A stretch of 64,000 nucleotides of DNA, from NCBI RefSeq assembly GCF_047496725.1, contig NC_132971.1, positions 15,742,001-15,806,000 of the forward strand, given 5' to 3'. The translations under genes and the position numbers were made by a program. Shown here in pieces: positions 35,428-48,195 of the stretch. The notes below the pieces were generated by a model, which saw only the letters and a list, made by a program, of their open reading frames with translations, was not told where the DNA came from and did not search any database. Every line of letters begins with the position of its first letter. Position 1 is the first letter of the stretch. The DNA comes from Anoplolepis gracilipes. Taxonomy: Eukaryota; Arthropoda; Insecta; Hymenoptera; Formicidae.

Positions 35428-38109
35428 TATGTAGTTCGGAACAACAGAATGCAATCGTCGATTTACTAAAGCTTGCTCTCTTTACCGCTATGCCGATCAA
35501 GCAAATGTTAACCCTACAATCGCGTTTTTGCTCCTATTTTCGTGCCTTGACGGTGGGCTAATTATGATCCCAGATACGAACGATCCGCCAACCAACCGTC
35601 ATGATCGTTCAATTAACTATCTTCGGAACTCGTAACGTCGAATTGCTTTTTTTTTTAGAAAATTAACCGGCAGGGTGAACTTATCAAAAATCTCGAGTGC
35701 ATTCGCTTAAATTTAAGCGGTCAATTTAGCGATTCTTCATTCTCAAAATATCGAAAATGAATTCTAGTTAAATAATAATTCATTTCACTTTTATTAAGTT
35801 TCCCTATTTTAAAATAGTTTCTCATATTGAAAATTGTATTATCTCACAATTACCATTATTTGTCAAATTATATATTTTATGTTTAATATTAATTTTTCAA
35901 AGATTTTAAAATGCTAATCAATTCCAAATTTTTTATATAAATCGCACATTTTATAATAGAAATGTGTATTTTATAGTAAAGATGTTTATTTCTTTATTAT
36001 ATAAATATTATATCGCTTTCTTTGAGAGGAATACACTTTATTTTGTAAACATTTTTAAAAAATTTTAATATTTATTATTTTTTTTTTCAAAATATTACAT
36101 TTTGTAAAAAATATATATGAAATTTTTTTTTACGTATAAAAATAATATTTTTTAACATATGTCAAAACTATTTCTAGATTCTATTTTTAAAATTTTTATT
36201 TTGAAAATATATCGGTTTTTTTTTAAACTTCCTTTTAGAAACTGTTCTATTTTTTTTTTTTTCAAGTGTATCTAAATAGCGTATTTTATATATGGATTAT
36301 GATCTTCGTTGTTCTTTTTATCGAGAGCTTAAAGATGGCGTACAATGTATCGCTTTTATACGTGTAGTATACATCCTTCGTTCAAGAGTACTAAACTTTT
36401 GAGATCATGGACTCTCGTTAAAATCGCACGGCTTATCGTGTGCGATAAGCGTTTACGTTGTATGTAAGTTTCAAATTGCTCTACGGTAAAGTCCGCAGTC
36501 ATCGTACGGTAGAAGATATAAAAAAATATGCAGATATAACCACAGCGCGAGCAACTACAATAATGCATTCGGATAGGATGCGCCGGCAATAATGTATTCG
36601 ACATCTCATAAATTCTGGTGATGACTAATGGCAGGCAGTCGCGCGCGCAAAAGTAACGACGTCGTATCATCATCGATCAGCGGTTATAACGGCACCCGCA
36701 CATAAACCATACGTAGGGATTTAATAACCGTCGCATATGATAATGCTATTCTCCACGGAACAAGAACAATCGTTTTCTCATATTCAAATTCACAAACGCG
36801 TTTGTGCGCTCTTTAATCCCTGATTTTTCTCAAATCTTCATCATAGATAACGTAAGCGCTATTCATTGTCTTCGTTAAAATGTCATGTTATATTCATCTT
36901 GCCGTTATTAATTAATTTCCCGTAAACCTAACGTTGGTTTAAGAAATCATTAATAATTGTGTGCCGATCGTAAATCATCCCCTAACTAATGTTCTGCTTC
37001 AAGAGATACTTCTGTCTAAAGTATGTATTCGAATTCCACATTTAGTATTGTACTGTTTGATTTTCATTTGGTTAGACCTTTCCGAGTGATAAGTGTTTGC
37101 CTAATATGGAAATCGATTAAATGTTACTGTTTGGGTTATAGCCAAGAGGGTACTTGATTATATACTATCAATTCGAATAGCAATTATTCTAGTTTCTTAA
37201 ATGTTTTATTAATTTACAATACAGTTTCGTGTAATTAATATTAGCAACGCTATATATTACATGTTTTTTTTTTTATTTTTAAACTTTTTATGATTTTTAT
37301 CAACAGTTTATTGTAACTGAAATATAACCATATATACAATAATATAATGAATAAAACATTTCTTTGAAGTAACGGCCATTAATAGCAATATTATAGTCTT
37401 TTATTTAGTTACAACAATTTTCCTATTGTCATTATGAGTGACATGTAGGAGAAATTTCCATTAAATACATAGTATTATTTAAAATGTGTGGTATTATTTA
37501 AATACTATACACACGCAATCCTATCACGTTTGAAACTCGATGTTGTAAAAGCAACCTAATATCAAGTGTAATATACATATATGGGAGTGACATTTCACAG
37601 GCCGGCGTCAATTTTGCCGTAGGGTTATTATCGAAACAATAAATTTAACAATACGACCAGCGTATATCAAAACAGGAACTATTCGTTTATCCTGACCCAA
37701 ATATCCGCTAGTCTCTTCGTTCCGCTGTTTTTATAGAGAGAATCTCGAACTCGGCCATTTTTCGATTCGATCTGATTTGAACATTCTATCGTCGTCAAGT
37801 GAGGGTATTGCAAAAGGAGACACGCTCGGATGACACAGTACTTGGAATTTCAATAACAATCAGCGACCAGTTAACACAACTTTTGGCACAAGTAATCGAA
37901 CACTACCGGATCAGTTCTATTGATATCCGAGCTGTAGTACTTTAAAGTATGTGTGAAATTGATCTAGAGAATACTACACAACTTCTCTAGATCATGAAGT
38001 TATTATGAGATTTTACTCTTTTTCTTGACATTGACGTTTGTGCATATTAATAGTCTTTACATAATCATTTTAAATTATTATTTTTAAATTTATTCTCGAT
38101 TGCAGTATT

Positions 38110-38168
38110 ATTACAATTATTGTATTTATTGTTACAAAAATTACAATTATCGTATTTATTGTTGCAAA
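38110..38168. repeat. Short tandem duplication, about 31-bp unit
   Basis: TTACAATTAT(T/C)GTATTTATTG followed by T(T/G)CAAAAA or its close variant is present twice head to tail. Confidence 0.75.
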
Positions 38169-38893
38169 AAAGAAGATAATTTTTTAGAGAAAAAGAGAGA
38201 AAGAAAGTAATATTATCGATTAAATAGAAAGTTTATCCTGTTATGATTTTTCGTGATTGGAAGTTTAAGTGAGCGACTTAATGAAAACGGCTAATCCATT
38301 ATGAGCCAACGAAGAAAAATGAAACATCATTCGTCATTTTACGAAAAATTATGCGAGACTTTCTCTCGGATAAACGCTGTTCCGGTATTTGTCGAACAAA
38401 GGAGAAAAACATGGTAGACTTTTTATCGGTCATGCTCTTGATCAACTTGCCAGGTCGAGTCGTGACGTGTCAGATTTGCAGCACAAAAACATACCGTGGC
38501 GAATCATCGCGAAACGATTGCTGCAAGAGCAGCCTTTAATTTTTATTACAGAGATCTATATTAAAGCAGTCGCGCGTGCAATAATGTTTGTCGACAATGA
38601 ATTACTATTACTGATGGCATCGTTAATTTCTCGATTTTAATGCAATCCGAAGATCCGTCGCGGAACTTGCACATAAATTTCCACACAAACTATCGTCAGC
38701 GAGTTTATCTTGATGACAACGTAATACATCATGTTCCAAATACAAGGTTTTCGTGGAACAGAGGTCTACCGTGTGTTCATTTCCATTCGTGCATAAATAT
38801 TTATTTCTACTAATATTTTAGCCATTTTATTTCTACTTTATTTTTATTATTTACCGTCCATTCTACTTGCAAGATTGATTGCAAATTACAACA

Positions 38894-38896
<3 letters not shown>

Positions 38897-38948
<52 letters not shown>
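38897..38948. repeat. (CT)n microsatellite
   Basis: About 25 CT units with one interruption near the right end. Confidence 0.95.
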
Positions 38949-40964
38949 ATAAATAAGTTTAACAAACAAGTATTTTCTATTTAATCTTCGAAAGTATCAG
39001 ATTTTTTTCCGCACAATCATTGAATGCACATCGTGAAATCTTAAAAACCTAGATAAAACCAGAAAAAGCTAGATAAGAAAAATTCCGATTATCTTTTGTT
39101 TCGTTCAGAAAAATAAATAATTAAGATGATTTTTGTTTTTGATGTTATGGAAAAAACAATTTCTAGATTTTTTTTATTCCTGACCGTGATATTTAATTGT
39201 AAGATTTTTCTACATCTACGCAATTTTTATTTTTTTCATTTTTTATTTTCTTGAGGAATTGATTTTAATTGAGGAATATAATAATAATATTTAGATATAT
39301 CTATATAATATGTGTGTGTATATTAAAGCAAATCTTAAAATTGAAAATATTTAAATATTTATGATGTTTTGCAGTAAAGTAAAATGGTAAAACACATATA
39401 CATACATCAATATTTAAATGTTTATAAGAATTACGATGTGAGATTAGGCAAACATATTCCAGACACTCCGTACATCGAATGCATAATTTCATCTCATTAG
39501 ATTTGCGCGGTTAAACGTCTGTGACTTTTATAAATGGGAAACTTCGAACCGGGTAGCAATTCTCTGCGTCAAGTAGATAATTAACGATCGTGAATGTTGA
39601 ATCACAAAGAGCGCAGGGCAGATATTTTAGAATCAGGATTCATGCTATCATTTCTTGCTGCCATTTCTTGCGAATATGTTCGCGTATGGATTGCGCAACG
39701 GGACGCCATTAGTCTTCATTAAAAACAGAATTGCGCGAATCTTGCGGCGCATTTACGGACTAAACATAAATCTATCCTTACATTGATCGTGCCGCGTTGC
39801 AGTGGCAATAACAAATTTTTCGTAATACATTGTGTGTCTGTTATATTCATCCTTGTTACATGTAACATTGATATATGTCTAACGGCATACGCGATAATCT
39901 CTCGCACTGTCATGCAATGTCACCTGATCGTTATTGTGCAAGTATACGTGTACCTCATGTGTCCATGCATACATGTATAAATATAATTATATACAATTAA
40001 TATAATATACTAAATAAATATAATCTTACTCGCTAGAAGTCATTGTCTGGTTATAGAAAGTTTCGAAGCAAATCATTAACTTCAAATATCTTAATTCATC
40101 GATTACAATCATATGATTAAATTATCATTTGTTATCGACTTGATTATCAGTTTCACTTTAAGATCGCTTATTAATCCCGAAGTTTCATTACGAGGCCATT
40201 ACGAAGCTATTACGAAGATTTCATAATGAAATGTCATTCGATAATTATTGAATTTTCCTATTTTATTTCATATTCTCCTTTTTACAAGCTTCTCGCGTCA
40301 CTTTCGATAAAGCAGGGATCGTTCATATATTATCAAGCTCCGTGGCGTCACCAGCGACTTCTAAAGCGGTCGTACATAGTTAATTAGTAGAAGAATGTTC
40401 GCCGATTAAACTAGGTCACGCGACTGACGTCCGTCTCCATGCTTGACCGGATGATGATAGTTATTTTTATCTCTTCGAGAGGTGCGAAAGAGAGCTGTCG
40501 CAAATTGCAGGGGTGCATTGTTGACATCATTACGCATTCTCGTGTTCACGTGAATGAACGTGAACTGCATCTGGTCAAATTGCTTGAGAGCGAGAAGTTC
40601 AAGGATACCAGCCTGAACATTTTAATGTTCGGATTAGTGGATTAATCGATCAATCGTTCGCATTTCGCCGTCAACTATATAGGCATACAGTCGACATTAA
40701 ACTATCATTTCTTATATTTTCTTCCTTAAATTGCAAAATAAATTTATATTTATTTATATTGTACAATTTACTTAATAGAAATATGATGATTTTTTAATTT
40801 AATATTTTTAAGATTTTATTTGATTTTGCATCAAATATGTAATAAATATTTATTTTATTTCTCACTGCTCTGTTTATCTAACTTGGTTTAAACATATCAA
40901 ATATTTCCTTCTATTTTTAAATCTGCAAAACAAGTAGTCTGGATTTTTTCGTCTTGTGCAGCTA

Positions 40965-40979
40965 CACCTGCCGCAGGTG
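40965..40979. promoter_or_regulatory. Palindromic pair of E-boxes
   Basis: CACCTGCCGCAGGTG holds two CAGGTG E-boxes as an inverted pair in otherwise AT-rich DNA. CAGGTG is the core bound by Snail-type zinc fingers and some bHLH dimers. Function here is conjecture. Confidence 0.3.
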
Positions 40980-42287
40980 CAGATCGCTAAAATGAAATGT
41001 CGTAGGGCAACGGTCGTATAGTGGCTAAAATCATTTTCTTAAATAGGCAAGTTATAATGATTCGAATATTAAAAATATTTTGCAATATGTTTATCTTACA
41101 CAAATATTTTTACCAACAATAATTTTAATTATAATTTCTTTTGCAATGTAATATTTTTCTCAAATGTGGCTTTTGAAATATATTAATATTAATTAATATA
41201 GATTTTGTTTTATTATTATTAAATTTCTAATTGTCTTCTTATAAAAAGCAATTTTTTTAATCGAACAATTGCAGCCAAAATTAAAAAGAATTAGATTTCA
41301 AGTTACAAATTCTATTTATGTTATATGATATTAAATGGATAAAAAAAGATGCAGAAATAGACACATTATTACGTAGTGCGTGTTAAGTATTTTATGTATG
41401 CGCGAATGTTATGCATACTGCTACTTAATTCTTTATCGTATGTTGTCATAGATTTCTATTATTAGCATCCACCTTTGTCACTACAATTATAAAGGTTTTT
41501 TTATTTGCGAATTAAACTGTATTTATTATAACTGTGACTGAAAAAATTTATCGAATTGCGATGCAGGCAATTACAAATGTTATAATCTAAGTAATAATGT
41601 AGTTTTAAAAACACAATAATGAGGATATGTATATATGACAAGTATTATTTTATGAAAATGCTGAAAATAGCACAAAGCAACAAACAAGATCGCATTGCGA
41701 TCAAGTTTACTAAAAACAAGAGGAAAAGAGAGAACTCGGAATCGGCGTCTGAAGGAGTAATATTGCATGAGGTCGAGTATTATTGATGTATCAAATTCTG
41801 TTGAGAACAATCAACCTTAAATATCTCAGCATATATATGTATATATGTATATATGTATATATATGCATATATTAATAGATATACTTATCCTTGAAGTAGC
41901 AATTCTGAAAGACGCAAAAGCAAGTAGTCTTAAGTGTAATTATCTCGAAGAACATGATATTAACTCGTATATGCATAAATTGTAAACCATAGTGTTATTC
42001 GCACATAGTTTACAATTAATCTTGACTTATGTTATTTTAGGTAATATTTTTATATATAATTTTTAAGTAATATTTTAGATAATATTTTAAATCATATTTT
42101 ATGTTTGCGGTTATTATCGCGAGTGCTGTTACTCGGGAACTTTTGTCTTATCATTTGAGTAAAATAAGTGTAATTTGCAACAGTGTTGCGTTTTCCATGA
42201 AAAGTCAAACCCGCGGAAGATTTCATGCTTATCGTGTAAAAAACGAGAATGCAACTGCGCAGCGATATCTATTCGCTATTTCTGTTA

Positions 42288-42294
<7 letters not shown>

Positions 42295-42359
<65 letters not shown>
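42295..42359. repeat. (GA)n microsatellite
   Basis: A nearly pure GA tract with one AAA interruption. The Arg-Glu or Ser-Leu repeat frames translated from it on either strand are artefacts of the repeat. Confidence 0.95.
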
Positions 42360-44745
42360 GATACGAAGTGCAAAGTTATCGTCGATATCGATGCACTCCG
42401 CTCATGGATTGTGAAGGTCGGAAGAGCGCGACCGTGTGTACGACGCGATTGCTTTTTCAAACTTCCGATAATCATTTACCGGATGCCATGGTCAGAGACC
42501 CGTGCATATTAATGCCAAACACGCAATTTGAACTATCGTTCGCGAACTATTTAATAATTATTATCGTTACAGTTATTGCTAATAATAACTGTTATATATA
42601 TGTATAATCTTCTAATTATAAAATTTTAATATTCTTATATTTTTAATTTTTTTATTATAATAATTTTAATATTTATGCACACAGATACATACAAGTTACA
42701 TTATATTTATTAATTCTGTCTTCGTACTTTGTACTTCGATAATAATTTAAATATCTTTAGGTATCTTTAAATAGCTAATAATCTTTGTTAAAGATTAACT
42801 GTAAGATTTTCTAGATTAAATGCAACTTTCTTCCGTTACCTTGCAATTTTTAAGAATTATGATAATCTACCGGAAATTGCTTTTTTTCATATTCCATTAA
42901 TCATATTCAGGTTAGGTATATGATAGCTTTTTAGTGCAACATATATTTTATTATGAAAAAATGAAAATAAACGAAACTGTTTTAGAGCATATATTTTCAA
43001 AATATAAAAATTTTCTATACTTGTTGTTAAACATGAATTACATAAATATAAATTAAATGTGAAATTATTATGTTTAATTTGACTATAGTTTGTCAAAAAA
43101 CATTTTGAATATAAAATTAAAAAGTTTGATTTAACTGATTAAAAAAAATTGATATTAATATTTGGAGATATCTTACTTTTTTCTAAATAAAGTATTGGTT
43201 TTTATACACTTATTTACTTACAATGAGACAAAGTAGTGATATTTTGTTCAATATTGTAACTTTAACACATGAACTTTTGCTTACCTTTTAGCGCTTTGTT
43301 TAATTCGCGAGCATGTGCCAACGGCACGCAGAAAGGATTTACAAGTATTTAGTCGGCGGGATCGGTCGCATGTATAATGCATGGTCGCCCGCATACGTGT
43401 ATTTTATTAAAACGTTATTGCCATACCCAACATATCAATGCATATCGAGCGAACAAACACACGGGACTATAAAGCAAACAGTTCGACACATTTCAAAGTT
43501 ATATAAAAACGTGGAGAAAACATAAAATTATATTACGCAACATAGCTATTGCAAAAATTATAGTATAGGTCTAAAAATTATTTTTAAATAAGTCTTTTTA
43601 TAGATGTGTGCGTAGAAAGAGATATTCGAATACTTTATTGTACGTGGTTAATTATTGTTAACGAATATAATTTAAATAAATATGTTTGTTAATTTATAAT
43701 TAAAACATATAATTTGTTCTATTTAATTTTTATAAACACACTGCTGTCCTATTTTCCTTATATTTTAGAAAATATTTTTATATTAAATATATTGTAAAAA
43801 TTTAATAAAAATAATCTTTAAGGTCGCAATTAGGTCGATATTTTATTTTTCATATAATTTCATAGTTTTAAATTAATTAAATTTTGATTAAAAAGATTGC
43901 AAATAATATTTAATCAATTTTTTATATAAAAAATTTGATTCTATATATAATTAATAGAAAATGTTGCATATATATTTCTCTAAAATTATTCTTAAAGTAG
44001 TTTTATGTAAATATCTTTATATAAATATAAAAACTCATAGTAGTACTCAAGAGTATTTTTTAAATATTTTTTTCATTAAAAAATAACTAATATAACTAAA
44101 AAATACATGCGACAAATATGTCTATAGTATTTATTGCATCCGGAAAAAATTTATCACAATTACTTTCTCCAGTCTCGATAAACACAATGGTATGACACAA
44201 ATGGTATGAATGGTAATGACACAAGAAACGTCAGCAAAATCAAGTAATAAATACTATCACATTGTTATCTTCAATCTTTCCGCCTGACAAGCATTTGCCG
44301 AGAAATAAACTTATTCGCAGAAACCCGGCATTGTCCGTCACAACAAAATTAACTTGTATAATATATGTCATGTTATTAATAAATCACTAATATCATTCAT
44401 ATCACAAACTGGCGTCCAATAAGCTTTCGTAACCCAGTGTGATATGAAGATGCATGACTTCTGTGCCTGGCTGTATTAGGTCATTGCATGTTCTGAATAA
44501 TGTTATGGATTGTTATTGCAGTGCTAATGCAGCGCACGATCAGTCGATAAAGTAATTAATAATTGTTTATCTTGGAAATCACAATAGCGTCAATTTATTA
44601 AAAATTAGTTATTTTTTAGCATTAATTTTTTTTAAATTTTCTCATAATAATAATTGATTCAGTACATTATGTATTATATATTTTTATCGTAATGAAATAT
44701 ATGCTGTTTTAAATATCAAATTAAATTTTTAATAATCTAATACAC

Positions 44746-44852
44746 ATACGCACATAATATACACACAATTATACACACAAAAAAAAAACACACACACAAT
44801 ACACATTATATTATACATACAATACATATAATACATATAATACATATTTATT
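44746..44852. repeat. CA/ATACA-rich simple repeat
   Basis: Degenerate (CA)n and ATACAT-type units with an internal A run. Confidence 0.8.
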
Positions 44853-46486
44853 AAAAATAATGTATTAATTTTCTTATATGTATGAAACTTAAGTCATACA
44901 ATTTTATTGTTTTCAGAACTAATTCTAGCATACTTAATTAAATCCTAATTATGTTTTAATTGTGAAAAAAAATGTTATTCTCTCCTTCTGTGTTTAGTTA
45001 AATTTTTACTAAACAAAAGTTCAAAATTAATTATTTAAATATGTGAAAGAATATAACGATGCAATCATTAATCGATACAACGATTTCATCGTGAAATATT
45101 GTTATGTTTAGAAATTAAGCATTCGTATGATTCATATATGGAGTCTTTATAGACATATCACTTACGTATCTCCAATAGATTCTCGTTACTCATGGGTAGT
45201 CGTTGAACTCGATACAGGTTCCAGAAATTGAAATCATCTATGAAGAATCAATGTACTTTTAAACATAAAGATAATAAAATGTAAAATGTGTGCGTTAACC
45301 ATTCATATAGGAAATAACCGCAAGCATTGGCTATTCATTTAAATGTATATGCTTGTGTGTATATCCTTAAGAATATCACACTCACGATATAATTGTGTGA
45401 TGGTACTTCAGTAATAATATAAGCTAATATGTAAATGAGTAAAGCACATTTAGGAATTTGTTGTCATGATATCGATGAATATCACATGATATGTGTGTCA
45501 CGACAAAATGATTATATTATTCATAATTATAACACATAGTGTTACAGTATTCAATCTTTACATCGACATGTATCATGAAAGCGAATAACTGCACATGTGA
45601 CGTAATATGAAATGGACCTTAATATTATTTGGTACAGAATTTATCATTTACTATGCATATATTAAATAAACATACGCGACATGTAAAGCCATTCGCATAT
45701 ATTTGCATATACAATTGAAGAATTAAAAGTTAAAAATTTGTCATCCGAAAATCTATAAATATTCGCAATTATTAGTTTGAATAAAAGTTTTTTTACAAGC
45801 TCTCTCTATAAAAATTAATAATTTATAAACTTAACTTTTTTTATTTTATTATAACGATTGGTTTACTAATATGACATATAGATGATTATGAATGATATAT
45901 TTACAGATGTAAAATGATTATCCTATCTGCAAATTGTAAAATGATATTTGTCGTTTCAGTTTTAATTACGAAAGGTATTTTATGCATGAAAAATATTTGA
46001 CATTACAAGAGAGAAAAATAGAAAGTAGATTACTTTAAATACATGTATACATATCGTGAGGTATATTTTATGGTATGTCAAGTCACGTATATTTTCTGTC
46101 TTATTTTTGTTTTAGGAGCAAAAGACTTCAATTCTTGTTTTGCCCAGATCTGTCACACTTGCTTTTATGTCACGATATTTAAACATATATATTGTAGTAT
46201 CTCGAAGATATCTATAAAGTCCTCTTGAACTCGCGCGTGATTATAAGAAAGAATTTGTGCCAAAGATTAAAAGAATAATTTATATGAGTCATCACACATT
46301 TCCATGTTGTTCACGCAAACATCTTATGACGTTGATGTTGCAAATAATAATATACCGAAAAAAATTGCATGAAGACTTTGGATAACATAGTTCTTTTATA
46401 AAGATAGTTTATCGAGCTTAAACCAAGCAGCGATTTAAATCATTCGTTATCACCATCGTCTGTTTAAAACATATTATTATGTTTGT

Positions 46487-47309
46487 CTAGCTGGCCCCCT
46501 ACATTATGCAAATACAATAAAAAAATTATATAATAATGCGCTAATTATGCGCTCACCAAATCCACAAGAAAAAATTTTGCGCTCTTTTTAGTTTAACAAA
46601 AAAAAAATTATTTTGTGGGGGGGGGCTGAGTGGACAGTCAGTGAGCCTTCCCCCCCCCACCCATTAATAACAAATAATTCCGAAAAACAAATATGCAGGA
46701 TTTATGCGCTTATTATGCACTATTATATTGATATAATTCATTATTTAATATTAATCACTTTGACATAATTTTGATTTTTGCGCCGCAACACCCTTAAGGC
46801 ACTTCCTCTTGAAGCAAAGGGCGAGATTCTCATATAACATGTTAAAAATTGAAAAATTGAACAAATTAGTTATACACGATAAATCTTTGAATTATGCATA
46901 ATTATATGACAATGGTTGTTGCAATCTTGATATATATATCAAGAGTTATAGTTATCGTGTATAGTTAAATTGCCCAGTTTTTTAATTTTTAACGTGTTAT
47001 ATGAGAATCTCGCCTTTTGCTTCAAGAGGGAGTGTCTTAAGGGTTGCGGCGCAATCAAAATTACCTCGATATAATAGCGCATAATTAGCGCATAAATCCT
47101 GCGTATTTGTTTTTCGGAATTATTTGTGATTAATGGGTGGGGGGGGGGCTCACTGACTGTCCACTCAGCCCCTCCACAAAATAATTTTTTTTTTGTTAAA
47201 CTAAAAGAGCGCAAAATTTTTTCTTTGTGGATTTGGTGAGTGCATAATTAGCGCATTATTATATAATTTTTTTATTGCATTTGCATAATATGGAGAGGGG
47301 GGGCGCTAG
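46487..47309. mobile_element. 823-bp long inverted repeat (foldback element)
   Basis: The left arm (about 46487-46890) and right arm (about 46941-47309) are inverted copies over nearly their whole length, with a spacer of about 50 bp. Shared blocks include GTGGACAGTCAGTGAGCC, CCGAAAAACAAATA and GCGAGATTCTCATATAACA. The left arm carries an extra stretch of about 30 bp near 46737-46767, and G/C homopolymer runs differ in length. The ends read CTAGCTGGCCCCC and, reversed, CTAGCGCCCCCC. No transposase is present. The minus-strand frame over the right arm is fortuitous. If transcribed it would fold into a very long hairpin RNA. Confidence 0.75.
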
Positions 47310-47559
47310 TTAGGCAGACGTCATATCATTCAAAGCTCAGTGTTGAAAAGTTGAGTAAGTGAATTGATAATGTAGTTAGTTTTCTCACAAATTTTCTCAT
47401 TATTGTGAATTTTACAGTGCCTATTATAAATTCAAATTGTAATAATTACCTTGATATCGGTTTTCTTTATATAGATTTAAACGCCGTGAGATATTAGGCT
47501 TCATCGGTTTTCTTTAAATAGATTTAAATACCGTGGTATCAGCAATCGAGTTTAAAGTG

Positions 47560-47990
47560 TTAGAGATAACGAATGGCATCCGGATAAAAACGGAGGCAAT
47601 AGGAAGTAGACGAGCGCGATGGAACGAAGCCAAATTGGTCCGCGAGCGTCGCTAATCCACCATCGAATCGAAAGAGAGGAGAGAGTCGAAAGCGACGGGT
47701 GGTCGCGCGTGTGCATCGAGACGAGCGAGTTTCGTCGTCGCTGATGACCGGTGATGTGCCGAACATCTTTCCGACCGGGAAAACAACAAACAGCGACCGG
47801 TAACGCGGGGTTACCCTCGTACACCTGCGTCCCACGCGTAGGACACACCCCGGGGGTTACGTCGCGGTTCACCTCTCCGCGACAATTCCCGAAAATCAGC
47901 CGGCCTATATGAACAAAAGAAGTCTGATGTCTAGACGGCTGGATATTATTAACATAGACAACAGGGGTTTCGTTATTGTCTTTTTCTTTC
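47560..47990. promoter_or_regulatory. GC-rich island, candidate alternative promoter or enhancer
   Basis: About 430 bp of GC-rich, CpG-containing sequence begins 250 bp after the foldback element and stands out from AT-rich surroundings. The 146-codon minus-strand frame across it lacks any domain, signal peptide or splice context, and long frames are expected by chance in GC-rich DNA. Being about 3.3 kb upstream of a candidate coding exon, it may be another promoter or a 5' UTR exon. Confidence 0.3.
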
Positions 47991-48148
47991 ATCTCTTTAC
48001 CCTTTCGATATTTGCATTTTTACTACAAGATTTGCTAGTTTAATTAACACTCTTTTGATACTTTTATATTGGATTTTTTATTTAATTTTTTTATTATATG
48101 TCTTAATGTAACACATACACACGCATGTACATGTTACATACGTGCACA

Positions 48149-48153
<5 letters not shown>

Positions 48154-48186
<33 letters not shown>
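48154..48186. repeat. (TA)n microsatellite
   Basis: About 16 TA units followed by a T run. Confidence 0.9.

Positions 48187-48195
<9 letters not shown>

Noticed and set aside
42101..42607. 168-codon frame with an Arg-Glu repeat
   Set aside because: The Arg-Glu run is a translated (GA)n microsatellite, and all frames over it are open for the same reason.
46939..47214. 91-codon minus-strand frame
   Set aside because: It falls in the right arm of the foldback element and is disrupted in the matching left arm.
47552..47992. 146-codon open frame on the minus strand
   Set aside because: It lies in a GC-rich island where stop codons are rare, shows no domain, signal peptide or splice context, and overlaps another long frame on the same strand.
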